This document shows, piece by piece, positions 42,894-51,990 of a stretch of 64,000 bases of DNA. The notes under the pieces were generated by a model, which worked only from the letters and a program-made list of their open reading frames with translations, searched no databases and had not been told where the DNA came from. Source of the stretch: Rhizobium sp. BK376 (GTDB taxonomy: Bacteria > Pseudomonadota > Alphaproteobacteria > Rhizobiales > Rhizobiaceae); the NCBI RefSeq assembly GCF_004341625.1, contig NZ_SLZG01000005.1, positions 1-64,000 on the forward strand. Reading direction: 5' to 3'. Both the position numbers and the translations under genes were made by a program. How positions within the stretch are numbered: position 1 is the stretch's first letter; each line of letters starts with the position of its first letter.

Positions 42894-44789
42894 ATGAAAC
42901 GGCCAAATATCAAATCCGCACTGATTGCCATATTCTCAGTCTTCGCCATCCTGTTCGGCGCAATCGCATATTTTTCCTTGACCGCGCTGACGACGCTGGC
43001 CGGCAATACGGAAGAATTCGCAACCGATTATCAGCCCAGCATATCGAAGGCAAAAGACATCCAGATCGCGCGATATTCGCTGCGAGGATCCTATCTCGAT
43101 ATTATTCCGGCCAGCTCGCCCGAAGACACGGCCGTGTTCATCAAGAAGATTACCGACAAAGAAGCCGCGCTTCGCCAATCCGCCGATGACTACAAGAAGC
43201 TGGTGAATTCGCCGGATGAGCAAAAGGCCTTTGATGGGGTAGTAAAATCCATCGACGCCTACACCGCGGAAGGCCAGAAGATCGTTTCGATGGCAAAAGC
43301 CGGCAAGCGTGATGAAGCGACCATCGAGTTCAAAACCAACCTCGGACCGATCGCGGATGCTTTGGCGAAGGACATCGATAACATCACGAAGCTCAACCAG
43401 GATGGCGCGGACGCAGCCCTGGTTGAAAGCCGCGCCCAATATGACAACGCAATCCTGTTGCTTTGGTCGATCCTCGGTGTGAGCGCCCTCCTCATCTGCG
43501 GCGCTTCGATCTTCGGCATCACGGGTATCGCCAATCCCATCGGCAGAATGACCAAGGCAATGCTCAATCTCGCATCCGGCGATACCGCATCGACGATTGC
43601 CGGAGCCGATCGAGCCGACGAGATTGGCGGAATGGCAAGAGCCGTCGAAGTATTTCGCCAGGCCGCAATTTCCAACAAGCGGTTGGAAGCGGAGGCCGAG
43701 GCAAATCGTATCGAGGCCGAAAACGAGCGCATACGGGTGACCGCCGAAGCCGAAGCATCGGCGCAGGCACGCCTTACGGAAGCGACGGCTGGCCTTGCAT
43801 CAGGTCTGCGCCTTCTTGCAGCGGGCGATCTTAGCTTTGAGCTGTCAGAGCCCTTCGCGCCGGACTTTGAAACACTTCGCCACGATCTCAACAATGCCGT
43901 ATCTCAGCTGGACGCGACACTTGGCGCCGTCGCAAATGCTGCTGCTACGATCGGCAGCGGTACCCGGGAAATCGGGCAGGGAGCCGACGATCTTTCCAAG
44001 CGGACTGAACATCAGGCGGCATCTCTCGAGGAAACTGCGGCGGCTCTCGACCAGATTACCGTCAATGTTTCGAACTCCTCGCAGCGTGCTGAAGAGGCGC
44101 GCCAGATCGCTCTGCGGGCCAACCATAGCGCCGCCCAGTCGGGTGCCGTCGTCGCCGCTGCGGTCGAGGCAATGCACAAGATCGAACAATCTTCCAACCA
44201 GATCTCCAACATCATTGGTGTGATCGACGAAATCGCCTTCCAGACGAACCTGCTGGCCCTCAATGCCGGCGTCGAGGCGGCACGTGCCGGCGAGGCAGGC
44301 AAGGGCTTCGCGGTCGTCGCCCAGGAGGTTCGCGAACTGGCGCAGCGGTCTGCACAGGCCGCCAAGGAGATCAAGGATCTGATCGGCAAGTCCTCGGTAG
44401 AAGTTCAGGGCGGCGTAAAGCTCGTAAGAGATACGGGTGATGCGCTGAGGGCAATCGAAAGCCTGATCGTTACCATCAACCAGCATATGGATGCGATCGC
44501 GACCTCGTCGCGGGAGCAGTCGACCGGCCTCTCCGAAGTGAATACCGCGGTTAATCAGATGGACCAGGTCACGCAGCAGAATGCAGCAATGGTGGAAGAG
44601 ACCAATGCCGCAAGTGCGACCCTGGCGGCAGAGGCCGCGCATCTGAAGGATCTCATCGATCGCTTCAAGATGAAGCCAAGCTCCAGCATGTCCACAGGAC
44701 GGTCGCGGAACGGAAATGTCGCGCAAGATACGCGCGGGCGCCGCGAGGCTTATTCCGGGAACTATAATCATATCGGCAATGCCGCATAA
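42894..44789 (+). CDS. Methyl-accepting chemotaxis protein (631 aa)
   Basis: Transmembrane chemoreceptor. Membrane segment 1 is near residues 8-30 ([20 protein letters not shown]). A ~155-residue periplasmic four-helix bundle sensor follows, then membrane segment 2 ([19 protein letters not shown]), a HAMP domain and a long cytoplasmic signalling hairpin. The tip is [20 protein letters not shown] followed by [17 protein letters not shown], the rhizobial variant with Gly for Ala. No C-terminal CheR-tethering pentapeptide. Start at ATG 42894. It lies among aromatic-catabolism genes and may sense one of their substrates (inference). Confidence 0.93.
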   Translation: MKRPNIKSALIAIFSVFAILFGAIAYFSLTALTTLAGNTEEFATDYQPSISKAKDIQIARYSLRGSYLDIIPASSPEDTAVFIKKITDKEAALRQSADDYKKLVNSPDEQKAFDGVVKSIDAYTAEGQKIVSMAKAGKRDEATIEFKTNLGPIADALAKDIDNITKLNQDGADAALVESRAQYDNAILLLWSILGVSALLICGASIFGITGIANPIGRMTKAMLNLASGDTASTIAGADRADEIGGMARAVEVFRQAAISNKRLEAEAEANRIEAENERIRVTAEAEASAQARLTEATAGLASGLRLLAAGDLSFELSEPFAPDFETLRHDLNNAVSQLDATLGAVANAAATIGSGTREIGQGADDLSKRTEHQAASLEETAAALDQITVNVSNSSQRAEEARQIALRANHSAAQSGAVVAAAVEAMHKIEQSSNQISNIIGVIDEIAFQTNLLALNAGVEAARAGEAGKGFAVVAQEVRELAQRSAQAAKEIKDLIGKSSVEVQGGVKLVRDTGDALRAIESLIVTINQHMDAIATSSREQSTGLSEVNTAVNQMDQVTQQNAAMVEETNAASATLAAEAAHLKDLIDRFKMKPSSSMSTGRSRNGNVAQDTRGRREAYSGNYNHIGNAA

Positions 44790-44923
44790 TGTTGGCGATC
44801 TCGCGTCGGACAGGATCTGACGCGAGTGCCTGCTCGGGGTCGATGGCGTCCGCTGCCCTGCGATCCGGCCGAACGACAATTGAAGGCGATCTCAACATCG
44901 CCTTCAGTCGAAGCCTCGGGGAA

Positions 44924-46375
44924 TTAAAGCGGAAACTGTCCCGGCATGGTCTCCATTGTGATCCATCGCAGATCGGTGAATTCAGCAATTCCCGCCGTGC
45001 CGCCGAAGCGACCGTATCCTGACGCCTTGGTGCCGCCGAAAGGCATCTGCGCTTCGTCATGTACCGTCGCGCCGTTGATGTGGCAGATGCCTGACCTAAT
45101 GCGCCGCGCCACCGCTATCGCCCGCGCCGTATCGCGGCTGAAGACTGCGGCCGTAAGCCCATATTCGCTATCATTGGCAAGGCGTATAGCATCCTCTTCG
45201 TCCTTTGCCCGGACGATGGCAACCACCGGCCCAAAGCTTTCTTCCGAATAGAGACGCATCTCCCGGGTAACCCGATCGGCGACCTGCGCGGGCATCAAGA
45301 CCCCTTCCGTCAAACCGGCGCTAGTTACCGTTGCTCCCTTCAAGGATGCATCCGCGATCAACGCCTCCACCTTTCGAACCGTGCTCACATCGACAACGGC
45401 GCCAAGCGGCGCTTTTCCCTCGATTGGATTGCCTGCGGTAAGGACTTTCGCGCGCTCCACGAATTTCGAAACGAACTCCTCCGCAATTTCGGGGACAACG
45501 ATGATGCGCTCGGTCGACATGCAGATCTGGCCCTGGTTGAAGAACGCGCCGAAGATTGCAGCCTTGACCGCCTCGTCGATATCGGCATCCCTCAGCACCA
45601 GCAGCGGAGCCTTGCCGCCAAGCTCGAGCAGGACCGGCTTCAGGTTTCTTGCCGCACGTTCCGCGATAATCCGTCCAACCTTGGTCGAGCCGGTAAAATT
45701 AATGCGCCGAACCTCGGGATGGTCGATCAGAGCGCCCACGATCTCGGCTGCATCTTCCGGCGCGTTGGTGATGAAGCTGACCACGCCTGCAGGAACTCCG
45801 CCTTCTTCCAGCGCGTCGACAATCAGCGAATGCGTACGCGGGCAGATTTCCGAAGCCTTGAATATAACGGTGTTGCCGCATGCCAGCGGCGTTGCCAAAG
45901 CTCTTACACCCAGGATGACTGGTGCGTTCCACGGCGCGACGCCCAGGCAGACGCCCGCCGGCTCTCTCAAGGCCATGGAAAGGCAGCCCGGCTTGTCCGA
46001 GGGGATGACCTGTCCGGTGATCTGTGTCGTCAGCGACGCTGCCTCCCTCAGCATGGAGGAAGCCAGACCGACGTTAAACCGCGCCCAAGGCACTGTCGCG
46101 CCGATTTCGGTCGCCATTGCCTCGACGAATTCATCGCCCTTCGCCATAACCGCATCGGCTGCCTTAAGCAGAATTGCACGACGCGCATTCGGGCCAAGTG
46201 CCGACCAGGCCTGAAACGCTGCCGCTGCAGCGTCGGCCGAGGCAAGCGCATCGGCGACCGTCGCTGCTGCCGCTACAGACGCCGTTTTGCCGTCGATTGG
46301 ATTGAGACGTTCAAAGGTGCGACCATCGGTCGCCGGCCTTTCGGAACCGCCTATTTTCAGATTGATAGTCTTCAT
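44924..46375 (-). CDS. Aromatic aldehyde dehydrogenase, vanillin/salicylaldehyde type (483 aa)
   Basis: NAD(P)-dependent aldehyde dehydrogenase with oxyanion/cofactor region GVAPWNAPVILGVRALATPL, nucleotide-binding FTGSTKVGRIIAERA, general base Glu in LLELGGKAPLLVL and nucleophile Cys in FNQGQICMSTERI. The C-terminal THDEAQMPFGGTK-type segment (reads VHDEAQMPFGGTKASGYGR) is typical of the vanillin and salicylaldehyde dehydrogenase group. Oxidation of vanillin or 4-hydroxybenzaldehyde would feed the pob/pca genes of this window; that link is inferred. No gene for vanillate demethylation is present. Confidence 0.88.
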   Translation of the reverse strand: MKTINLKIGGSERPATDGRTFERLNPIDGKTASVAAAATVADALASADAAAAAFQAWSALGPNARRAILLKAADAVMAKGDEFVEAMATEIGATVPWARFNVGLASSMLREAASLTTQITGQVIPSDKPGCLSMALREPAGVCLGVAPWNAPVILGVRALATPLACGNTVIFKASEICPRTHSLIVDALEEGGVPAGVVSFITNAPEDAAEIVGALIDHPEVRRINFTGSTKVGRIIAERAARNLKPVLLELGGKAPLLVLRDADIDEAVKAAIFGAFFNQGQICMSTERIIVVPEIAEEFVSKFVERAKVLTAGNPIEGKAPLGAVVDVSTVRKVEALIADASLKGATVTSAGLTEGVLMPAQVADRVTREMRLYSEESFGPVVAIVRAKDEEDAIRLANDSEYGLTAAVFSRDTARAIAVARRIRSGICHINGATVHDEAQMPFGGTKASGYGRFGGTAGIAEFTDLRWITMETMPGQFPL

Positions 46376-46634
46376 TTGCCTTCCTCCCGATGGAATAAAC
46401 TTATAGCCGGCTCCCTATCCTGGGCGCCATTTGTCCGGCGAAGCGCCATTCTGCCTTTGGCCAAAAACCAGCGTATTGCAGTCAGCCCTGTTCTGTCTGT
46501 AGATAGCGAGGCTCCGTGGTCGATTGCGCCCATGGCATCACCTTATCTATCGCTCATCAGGCGCACGGATATTTCTATCCAGGGTCGCCTTCCAGCTATT
46601 GTATAGACGCAAGTCCTGCAGTCCTGAAAACAAA

Positions 46635-48023
46635 ATGAAATTGGAAAAAAGCGTCCCCCTGATCGTTGCCTGCGCACTCATCATGCAGCAGATCGATTCC
46701 ACCGCCGTCGCGACAGCGCTGCCATCGATGGCAAATGCTCTCGGGGTGCCGCCGGTCAATCTCCATTCCACGATCACGATCTATCTTCTATCGCTCGGCA
46801 TCTTCCTGCCTATCAGTGGTTGGCTTGCGGATCGCTTCGGTGCGCGCCGGGTCTTCTGCTCAGCGATCGGGATTTTCACGCTTGCCTCGCTGTTCTGCGC
46901 GGCCTCGACGAGCCTCACCATGCTAGTGCTTGCCCGCCTCCTTCAGGGCTTTGGCGGCGCCTTGATGCTGCCGACTGCGCGCCTGATCCTCGTGCGCTCG
47001 GTCCCCAAGGCGGAACTCGTTTCGGCCATGGTCATGATGAGCATGCCGGCGGTCGTCGGTCCGACGGTTGGCCCGCTGCTCGGCGGCTTCATCACCAGTG
47101 TCAGTTCCTGGCGCTGGATCTTCTGGATCAACCTGCCGGTCGGCATCATCGGCATCATCCTAACGCTTCTCTTCATCAAGGAAATCCCGCCGGTTGAACG
47201 GCCGCGCTTCGACATGACCGGCTTCGTGCTCTCGGCCCTGGGCATCGGCGCGCTTATCTCCGGTCTTGATTCCGCATCGCACGGGCTTAGCAGCAGCGCG
47301 ATGCTGCTTGCCGGCATAGGAGTAGCGATCCTCGGTTTCTATATCCTCCACGCCCGTCGCCGGCCGGATCCCATCCTCGATCTCAAGCTCTTCAGGCATG
47401 CGACATTCCGCACCAGCCTGCTCGGCGGATCCCTGTTTCGGCTTGGCTTTGGCGCATTACCCTTCATGCTGCCGCTATTGATGCAGGAAGTCTTCGGATA
47501 TTCACCGCTGCAATCAGGAGCCATCACCTTCGTATCGTCGATCGGCGCATTCGGCATGCGAACCGTGACGAAGCGCATTCTGCGCCGTTTCGGATTTCGC
47601 AGGATCCTGTTCTGGAATGCACTGATTTCCAGTCTTTCCATGGCTCTTTGCGGCAGTTTCACCTCCAGCACCGCGCCGGCCGTCATGGTGGTCATCATCA
47701 TGCTGGGCGGCGTCTTCCGCGCGCTGGAATTCACCAGCATCAACACCCTGGCCTTTGCCGAGGTCAGTGAAGCGGAAATGAGCCACGCGACGACCTTATC
47801 GCAAATGGCGCAACGCATTTCCCAGAGCGTCGGAGTGGCAACGGCTGCCTCGCTGCTGCAGTTCTTCTCTCCAACGTCTACCGCTTTGACGAACCATGCC
47901 TTTTTGATCTCATTCCTGATCGTGGCCCTGGTTTCGGCTTCCTCCAGCCTTTCCTTCTTCCAATTGCCGGCAGGTGCAGGCGACGTGCTCGCAGGTCGCG
48001 CAAAGGAGCCGAAGCCAGCCTGA
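46635..48023 (+). CDS. DHA2-family MFS exporter (EmrB/QacA type, 462 aa)
   Basis: About fourteen membrane segments. Diagnostic motifs are the loop 2-3 sequence WLADRFGARRVFCSAIGIFT, motif D1 near IMQQIDSTAVATALPSMA (an Asp in the first segment, usual in drug:H+ antiporters) and motif C-like GPTVGPLLGGFITSVSSWRW in segment 5. Start at 46635; an ATG at 46524 would extend into the intergenic gap. Divergent from the aldehyde dehydrogenase gene, so it may export toxic aromatics or aldehydes (inference). Confidence 0.85.
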   Translation: MKLEKSVPLIVACALIMQQIDSTAVATALPSMANALGVPPVNLHSTITIYLLSLGIFLPISGWLADRFGARRVFCSAIGIFTLASLFCAASTSLTMLVLARLLQGFGGALMLPTARLILVRSVPKAELVSAMVMMSMPAVVGPTVGPLLGGFITSVSSWRWIFWINLPVGIIGIILTLLFIKEIPPVERPRFDMTGFVLSALGIGALISGLDSASHGLSSSAMLLAGIGVAILGFYILHARRRPDPILDLKLFRHATFRTSLLGGSLFRLGFGALPFMLPLLMQEVFGYSPLQSGAITFVSSIGAFGMRTVTKRILRRFGFRRILFWNALISSLSMALCGSFTSSTAPAVMVVIIMLGGVFRALEFTSINTLAFAEVSEAEMSHATTLSQMAQRISQSVGVATAASLLQFFSPTSTALTNHAFLISFLIVALVSASSSLSFFQLPAGAGDVLAGRAKEPKPA

Positions 48024-48130
48024 CGGAAGTTGAGGGATTATAGAGCCGGTTGCCTCAGCTGCCCGCAGGGGCGAAACATCCCGCCTTGTGCGGGAACGCG
48101 GAGTGCGAGTCTGGAAATGTTCTCCGCGGC

Positions 48131-48370
48131 TTACAGAACGGTTCCGACGTGTCGTACGAAATTCATGGTTCGTCCCGCCTTGGCCTGTCTGGCCTTGACG
48201 AGCGAGAGCTCCGCCTCAAAATGGCCAGTAGCTCTCCGGCACCGACCACCACGGATTGAGGGAACGCCATATCCTGATACAAGGCTTTCACCGACCCTGA
48301 TGGTCGATCCGCCATCTCTCGGCCCTGCCGGAGCCGGAATGGAAGCATCCTTATGATTGTACTCGGTCAT
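48131..48370 (-). CDS. Doubtful small protein (79 aa)
   Basis: A frame starting at ATG 48370 after GGGGGG reads MTEYNHKDASIPAPAGPRDG, then STIRVGESLVSGYGVPSIRG, and ends KAGRTMNFVRHVGTVL. Another frame of the same stretch also yields a protein-like piece (QDMAFPQSVVVGAGELLAIL), so this may be a frameshifted remnant. I do not recognise the family. Confidence 0.25.
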   Translation of the reverse strand: MTEYNHKDASIPAPAGPRDGGSTIRVGESLVSGYGVPSIRGGRCRRATGHFEAELSLVKARQAKAGRTMNFVRHVGTVL

Positions 48371-48453
48371 CATCGTCCCCCCCGTCACTCGCAATCGGCG
48401 GATCATGTTCCTCCACATCATCCGCCCAAAAAATCGAAGCCGTCTTCCTGCAG

Positions 48454-49107
48454 TCAGGCGCCGGCTATATGATACGCCGCCATCAACTGCTCGCTGCCAT
48501 TTACCACCATGTCGAGCGCCACGTAGACGATGATCGCAAGGCCGACCCAGCCGATCCATTTGAAACGGTTGAGCAATTTCGCTACGAGCGAGGATGCGGC
48601 TCCCATCAGCACCACTGATAGGACGAGGCCAAAGACCAGGGCATTCATGTTTTCCTTGGCCGCGCCGGCGACCGCGAGCACGTTGTCCAGCGACATCGAC
48701 ACATCGGCGAAAATGATCTGGCCTATTGCCTGCTGAAAGCGCTTGGGATGGCCGGCGGCATGCCGCACGCCTGCCGAACCGTCAGCGTGGATTTCGACCT
48801 CGTTCTCACCGACCAATTCGCGGAACATCGTCCAGCAGATCCAGAGGAGCATGAGCCCGCCGGCAAGAGTGATGCCTGTTACCATCAGCAGCTTTGCCGC
48901 GATAACGGCAAACAAAATGCGGATAACCGCTGCAGCTGCGATGCCGATCGCGATTGCCTTGCCGCGCACGTCCGCTGCAAGGCCCGCCGCCGCCATTCCG
49001 ATGACGATGACGTTGTCTCCTGACAACAGGAGGTTGATCATGACCACTTCGAAATAGGCCGAGATCGTCGCGTGATCCAGATAAGCAGGCACTATCTTAT
49101 GCTCCAT
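48454..49107 (-). CDS. TerC/YjbE-family integral membrane protein (217 aa)
   Basis: Seven predicted membrane segments with the TerC-family acidic motifs in MINLLLSGDNVIVIGMA and FADVSMSLDNVLAVAGA. Members of this family are implicated in metal (often Mn2+) export or tellurite resistance. The soluble loop around GENEVEIHADGSAG separates the two halves. No yybP-ykoY Mn riboswitch could be recognised upstream. Instead the leader carries a 34-nt segment related to the porin leader (49201-49234). Confidence 0.85.
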   Translation of the reverse strand: MEHKIVPAYLDHATISAYFEVVMINLLLSGDNVIVIGMAAAGLAADVRGKAIAIGIAAAAVIRILFAVIAAKLLMVTGITLAGGLMLLWICWTMFRELVGENEVEIHADGSAGVRHAAGHPKRFQQAIGQIIFADVSMSLDNVLAVAGAAKENMNALVFGLVLSVVLMGAASSLVAKLLNRFKWIGWVGLAIIVYVALDMVVNGSEQLMAAYHIAGA

Positions 49108-49200
49108 CCCACAATGCTATTGAAGCGGCGCCTGGAAACTCGCTCTCCTCCGATCCAGCCACGCTTGCCATCAGGCAAATTTGCCGCCTTGCCCTGCCGC

Positions 49201-49234
49201 AACGCAACCTTGCGTTCGGCAAAACAGTCTTGAT
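49201..49234 (-). promoter_or_regulatory. Leader element shared with the porin gene, terC copy
   Basis: 26 of 34 positions match the segment at 50576-50609, including the blocks ACGCAA, GCGTTC, GCAAAA and GTCTTGA (plus-strand reading). It lies 94-127 nt upstream of the terC-type start codon. Confidence 0.5.
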
Positions 49235-49285
49235 CGATCCGTCCGACACATCGCCGCGCTGAGCGCTCCGTTCCGGACGATTTGC

Positions 49286-49316
49286 ATATCCCGCCGATCA
49301 GCGATCGGCGGGATAT
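49286..49316. terminator. Perfect hairpin downstream of the porin gene
   Basis: 14-bp stem ATATCCCGCCGATC/GATCGGCGGGATAT with a 3-nt loop. It lies between the porin stop (49397) and the terC leader. There is no T run on either side, but position and symmetry suggest a terminator. Confidence 0.55.
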
Positions 49317-49396
49317 AGGGTTCATCGACGCCATCCCGTCCGGCGGCAGCCGCAAGACGAGCTTTGGTATCGATATGAGGGATTGCTGATGTTGCC

Positions 49397-50479
49397 TTAG
49401 AACTTGCGGTCGAACCGCAATATGCCGGCCCATGTATCGGCGTCGGCATCTTCCCAGCGAGTGTAGCTGATTTCCGGTTCGATCGTCAGAGCCTTGACCG
49501 GCCGGAAGGCAAGGTCAGCCGTGGCGGCGAAGATCTTCGAGTCGGTGTAGGCCACCTGCCAGTTGGTCTGCAGCTTCGGCGTCAGCTGATAGCTGAAGCC
49601 GGACCACAGAGCCCAGTCTCCCCAGCCGCAGTCGGCGCCGTTGTTAGGGCATGCGGAGGGATCAAGATAGGTGGCGGCATACTTGTTCATCTTGTCGCCG
49701 TCCGTATTCCAGCCGCCCATGACGAACGCCTGGAAATCATCGAAGTCGGCATCGACGCGCGCCTTGATCGCGCCTTCCTCGACGATCGAATCATAACCGC
49801 CGACCACCTTGAGGCTCCAGGCGCCACTCTTGTAGCCTGCGCCGGCGACGACATCCGGGGCGTAGTGATTTTCTTTCCCCGTCTGCCACGCTCCATCAAA
49901 AGAATCACTGTCGGCGGAGCTATTGGAATCTTCGAGCGAGATCACCGCCGAGAAACCGTTGGCATCAAACCTGTAGGTCATCTGGTTCAGCTCTTTCGGG
50001 CCGTCATAGACGACGTCATCGTTGATGACGTTCCCGGCGAAGCCCGTGTAGAGATTGTATTGCGAATCCAGCTTGCCGACCAGGAAGCCGCCCAGGCTGA
50101 TATTGGCCGCGCGCAGCTTCATCTTGACGCTGCCGTCCCCCTGGGTATCCCAGCGAAGCTCGGTATTGGTCTTCAAGGCACCATATTCGGTGTCCGTCGC
50201 GGTATTGAAGTAAAGTTCGGCGCGCGTATGCCAGAATGTTCCGATACGGCTATCGGGATTATAGGCATCCTTCCACTCTCCTTCGCTTCGGGCACGACCG
50301 CCGATATTCAGACAGGTGTCCGTGCCCGGAATGAAGAAATAGCCTTTGCCGAACGCATCACAAATGCGGACATATTCGAGCGGTTCCGGCGATGCTGCGA
50401 CGATCGCGTCAGCCGCAAAGGCCCCGGAAGCAGCCACGCCATACGCAGCCGCGCTCAATAGAAGTCGTCTTAATGTCAT
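49397..50479 (-). CDS. Outer-membrane porin, Porin_2/Omp2b-like (360 aa)
   Basis: Signal peptide MTLRRLLLSAAAYGVAASGA with cleavage near AFA-ADAI. The mature N-terminus PEPLEYVRICDAFGKGYFFI, then PGTDTCLNIGGRAR, with its two cysteines is typical of rhizobial Porin_2 proteins. The body alternates polar and aromatic beta strands and ends in the outer-membrane C-terminal signature with Phe (LRFDRKF). It forms a diffusion channel; a role in entry of aromatic acids is only inferred. The leader shares an element with the terC-type gene downstream on the same strand. Confidence 0.92.
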   Translation of the reverse strand: MTLRRLLLSAAAYGVAASGAFAADAIVAASPEPLEYVRICDAFGKGYFFIPGTDTCLNIGGRARSEGEWKDAYNPDSRIGTFWHTRAELYFNTATDTEYGALKTNTELRWDTQGDGSVKMKLRAANISLGGFLVGKLDSQYNLYTGFAGNVINDDVVYDGPKELNQMTYRFDANGFSAVISLEDSNSSADSDSFDGAWQTGKENHYAPDVVAGAGYKSGAWSLKVVGGYDSIVEEGAIKARVDADFDDFQAFVMGGWNTDGDKMNKYAATYLDPSACPNNGADCGWGDWALWSGFSYQLTPKLQTNWQVAYTDSKIFAATADLAFRPVKALTIEPEISYTRWEDADADTWAGILRFDRKF

Positions 50480-50575
50480 GATTATCCCCTAAAAACGGGG
50501 TACAGGAAGCCTGCCTCAAACCGGCCTTCCCTACCCCTCCTCCTGCGTCACGAATTTGTGATGCTGCGGCCGCCG

Positions 50576-50609
50576 GACGCAATATCGCGTTCAGCAAAAT
50601 GGTCTTGAC
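50576..50609 (-). promoter_or_regulatory. Leader element shared with the terC-type gene, porin copy
   Basis: Counterpart of 49201-49234, located 97-130 nt upstream of the porin start. The near-identical distance to the start codon in both genes suggests a common promoter or 5' untranslated element. Confidence 0.5.
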
Positions 50610-50760
50610 GAAATTTAAAGGGGTGTCAGACCGTAGCGGATGGTTTGACGGCAAAGTCAAATCCCCAACCAATACTGAGCCGCGTAGAAGTGGAGCCGCA
50701 TCGTTATTCCGACTAGCCCCATCTTAGCTTGACAATTTACAGGAGGGGCCGGGTTATGCG

Positions 50761-51741
50761 ATGACGATGGTGATGACTCAGGCTCCCAACATTACACGAT
50801 CGAGTTTTGACGGGCTCGATCTCAACGACATCGTGATCTTTTCGCGAGTGGTGCAGCACGGCAGCTTCACGACTGCGGCCAAGCTGTTCGGCAAGTCGCC
50901 GTCCTACATGAGCAAGCACATCACCCAGCTCGAAAACGCGCTCAGCCTGACACTGCTGCACCGCTCTACCCATCATGTCTTTTTGACAGACGCAGGTAGC
51001 GTCTTTTTCGACCATTGCGTGCGTATCCTGAAGGAATTGGAAGCCGCCAAAGCCGACGCCGTCGGGCTGAGCGACGATCTCGCCGGCACATTGCGCGTGC
51101 ATAGCACACCCGGCGTCGGGCAGGCTCTGGTCAGCCCGGCGATCGTCGATTTCATCGCGGAATATCCTTCAGTCACGGTCGACCTGACCATCAGCGCCAA
51201 TTCCGCCAGCCTGATGGAGCGTGGTGTCGACGTCGTGGTCGGCAGCCGAAATTTCGATGATGACGAATCCTTCCACAGCGGCCTGTTCGAGCGCAAGCTG
51301 GGACCGGCCCCCTATGTCATCTGCGCCGCGCCAGCCTATCTCGAAAGGCACCCGCGGCCGGAAGACTTTCGGGATCTGGCACAGCACAATTGTCTGATCC
51401 ACACGACACAGAAGCCTAACCCGCGTCATTGGGCTGCACGAATCGACGGTGAAGAGATCGCGGTCCGTGTGGAGGGAACGTTCCACTCCAATTTGGAAAG
51501 CACCATTCTCCTTGCCGCAATTCGCGGCTCGGGTGTCGCCCGCCTGCCGTTTTACAGCGTCATGAACGAACTGCGTTCCGGCTCCCTGATCTCGCTTTTC
51601 GCCGGCGAGATCGTTTCTCACCGCGTTATCAAGGCATTTTATCCGCGCAGCCGGTTCGTGCCGAAGAAATTGCGCGCCTTCCTGGCAATCCTCGAAACCC
51701 GTCTCGCCGAATCGGTCCACGGCAAGGACAGCGCCTCCTAG
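50761..51741 (+). CDS. LysR-family transcriptional regulator (326 aa)
   Basis: Winged helix DLNDIVIFSRVVQHGSFTTA, AKLFGKSPSYMSKHITQLEN and ALSLTLLHRSTHHVFLTDAG, followed by a full effector domain (LRVHSTPGVGQALVSPAIVD). A good GGAGG lies upstream, with a few extra residues before the conserved start. It stands immediately before the decarboxylase and aldolase genes on the same strand and opposite the porin. It is the likely local regulator of this last gene cluster. Confidence 0.88.
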   Translation: MTMVMTQAPNITRSSFDGLDLNDIVIFSRVVQHGSFTTAAKLFGKSPSYMSKHITQLENALSLTLLHRSTHHVFLTDAGSVFFDHCVRILKELEAAKADAVGLSDDLAGTLRVHSTPGVGQALVSPAIVDFIAEYPSVTVDLTISANSASLMERGVDVVVGSRNFDDDESFHSGLFERKLGPAPYVICAAPAYLERHPRPEDFRDLAQHNCLIHTTQKPNPRHWAARIDGEEIAVRVEGTFHSNLESTILLAAIRGSGVARLPFYSVMNELRSGSLISLFAGEIVSHRVIKAFYPRSRFVPKKLRAFLAILETRLAESVHGKDSAS

Positions 51742-51882
51742 CTGCGGCCCTGCCGGGAACAGCCGGGAACTGAATTCTAATAAATACGCCCATCAGCCTG
51801 TCGGCGTGAGCTGGCATGGGCCACGGCATCTTCATGCATGCAGGAGAATGCGCACCGCCGGAATGATGCAGATAGAAAATAA

Positions 51883-51899
51883 ATCTCACAATGCAGGAT
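51883..51899. promoter_or_regulatory. 17-nt imperfect palindrome, copy 3
   Basis: ATCTCACAATGCAGGAT, about 90 nt upstream of the Pht5-like gene. It belongs to the set at 40287 and 42484. Confidence 0.45.
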
Positions 51900-51990
51900 A
51901 TCTTCAAAAACGCTGGACAGGAGATCGCGCTTTGGCGCATGGTGCGTTCGGAAAAGAAAGCGCGGCGGACGAAGCTGCGGGAGGAATATC

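Noticed and set aside
49108..49396. yybP-ykoY manganese riboswitch upstream of the TerC-family gene
   Set aside because: The conserved paired elements of that riboswitch could not be found; only the leader element shared with the porin gene was seen.
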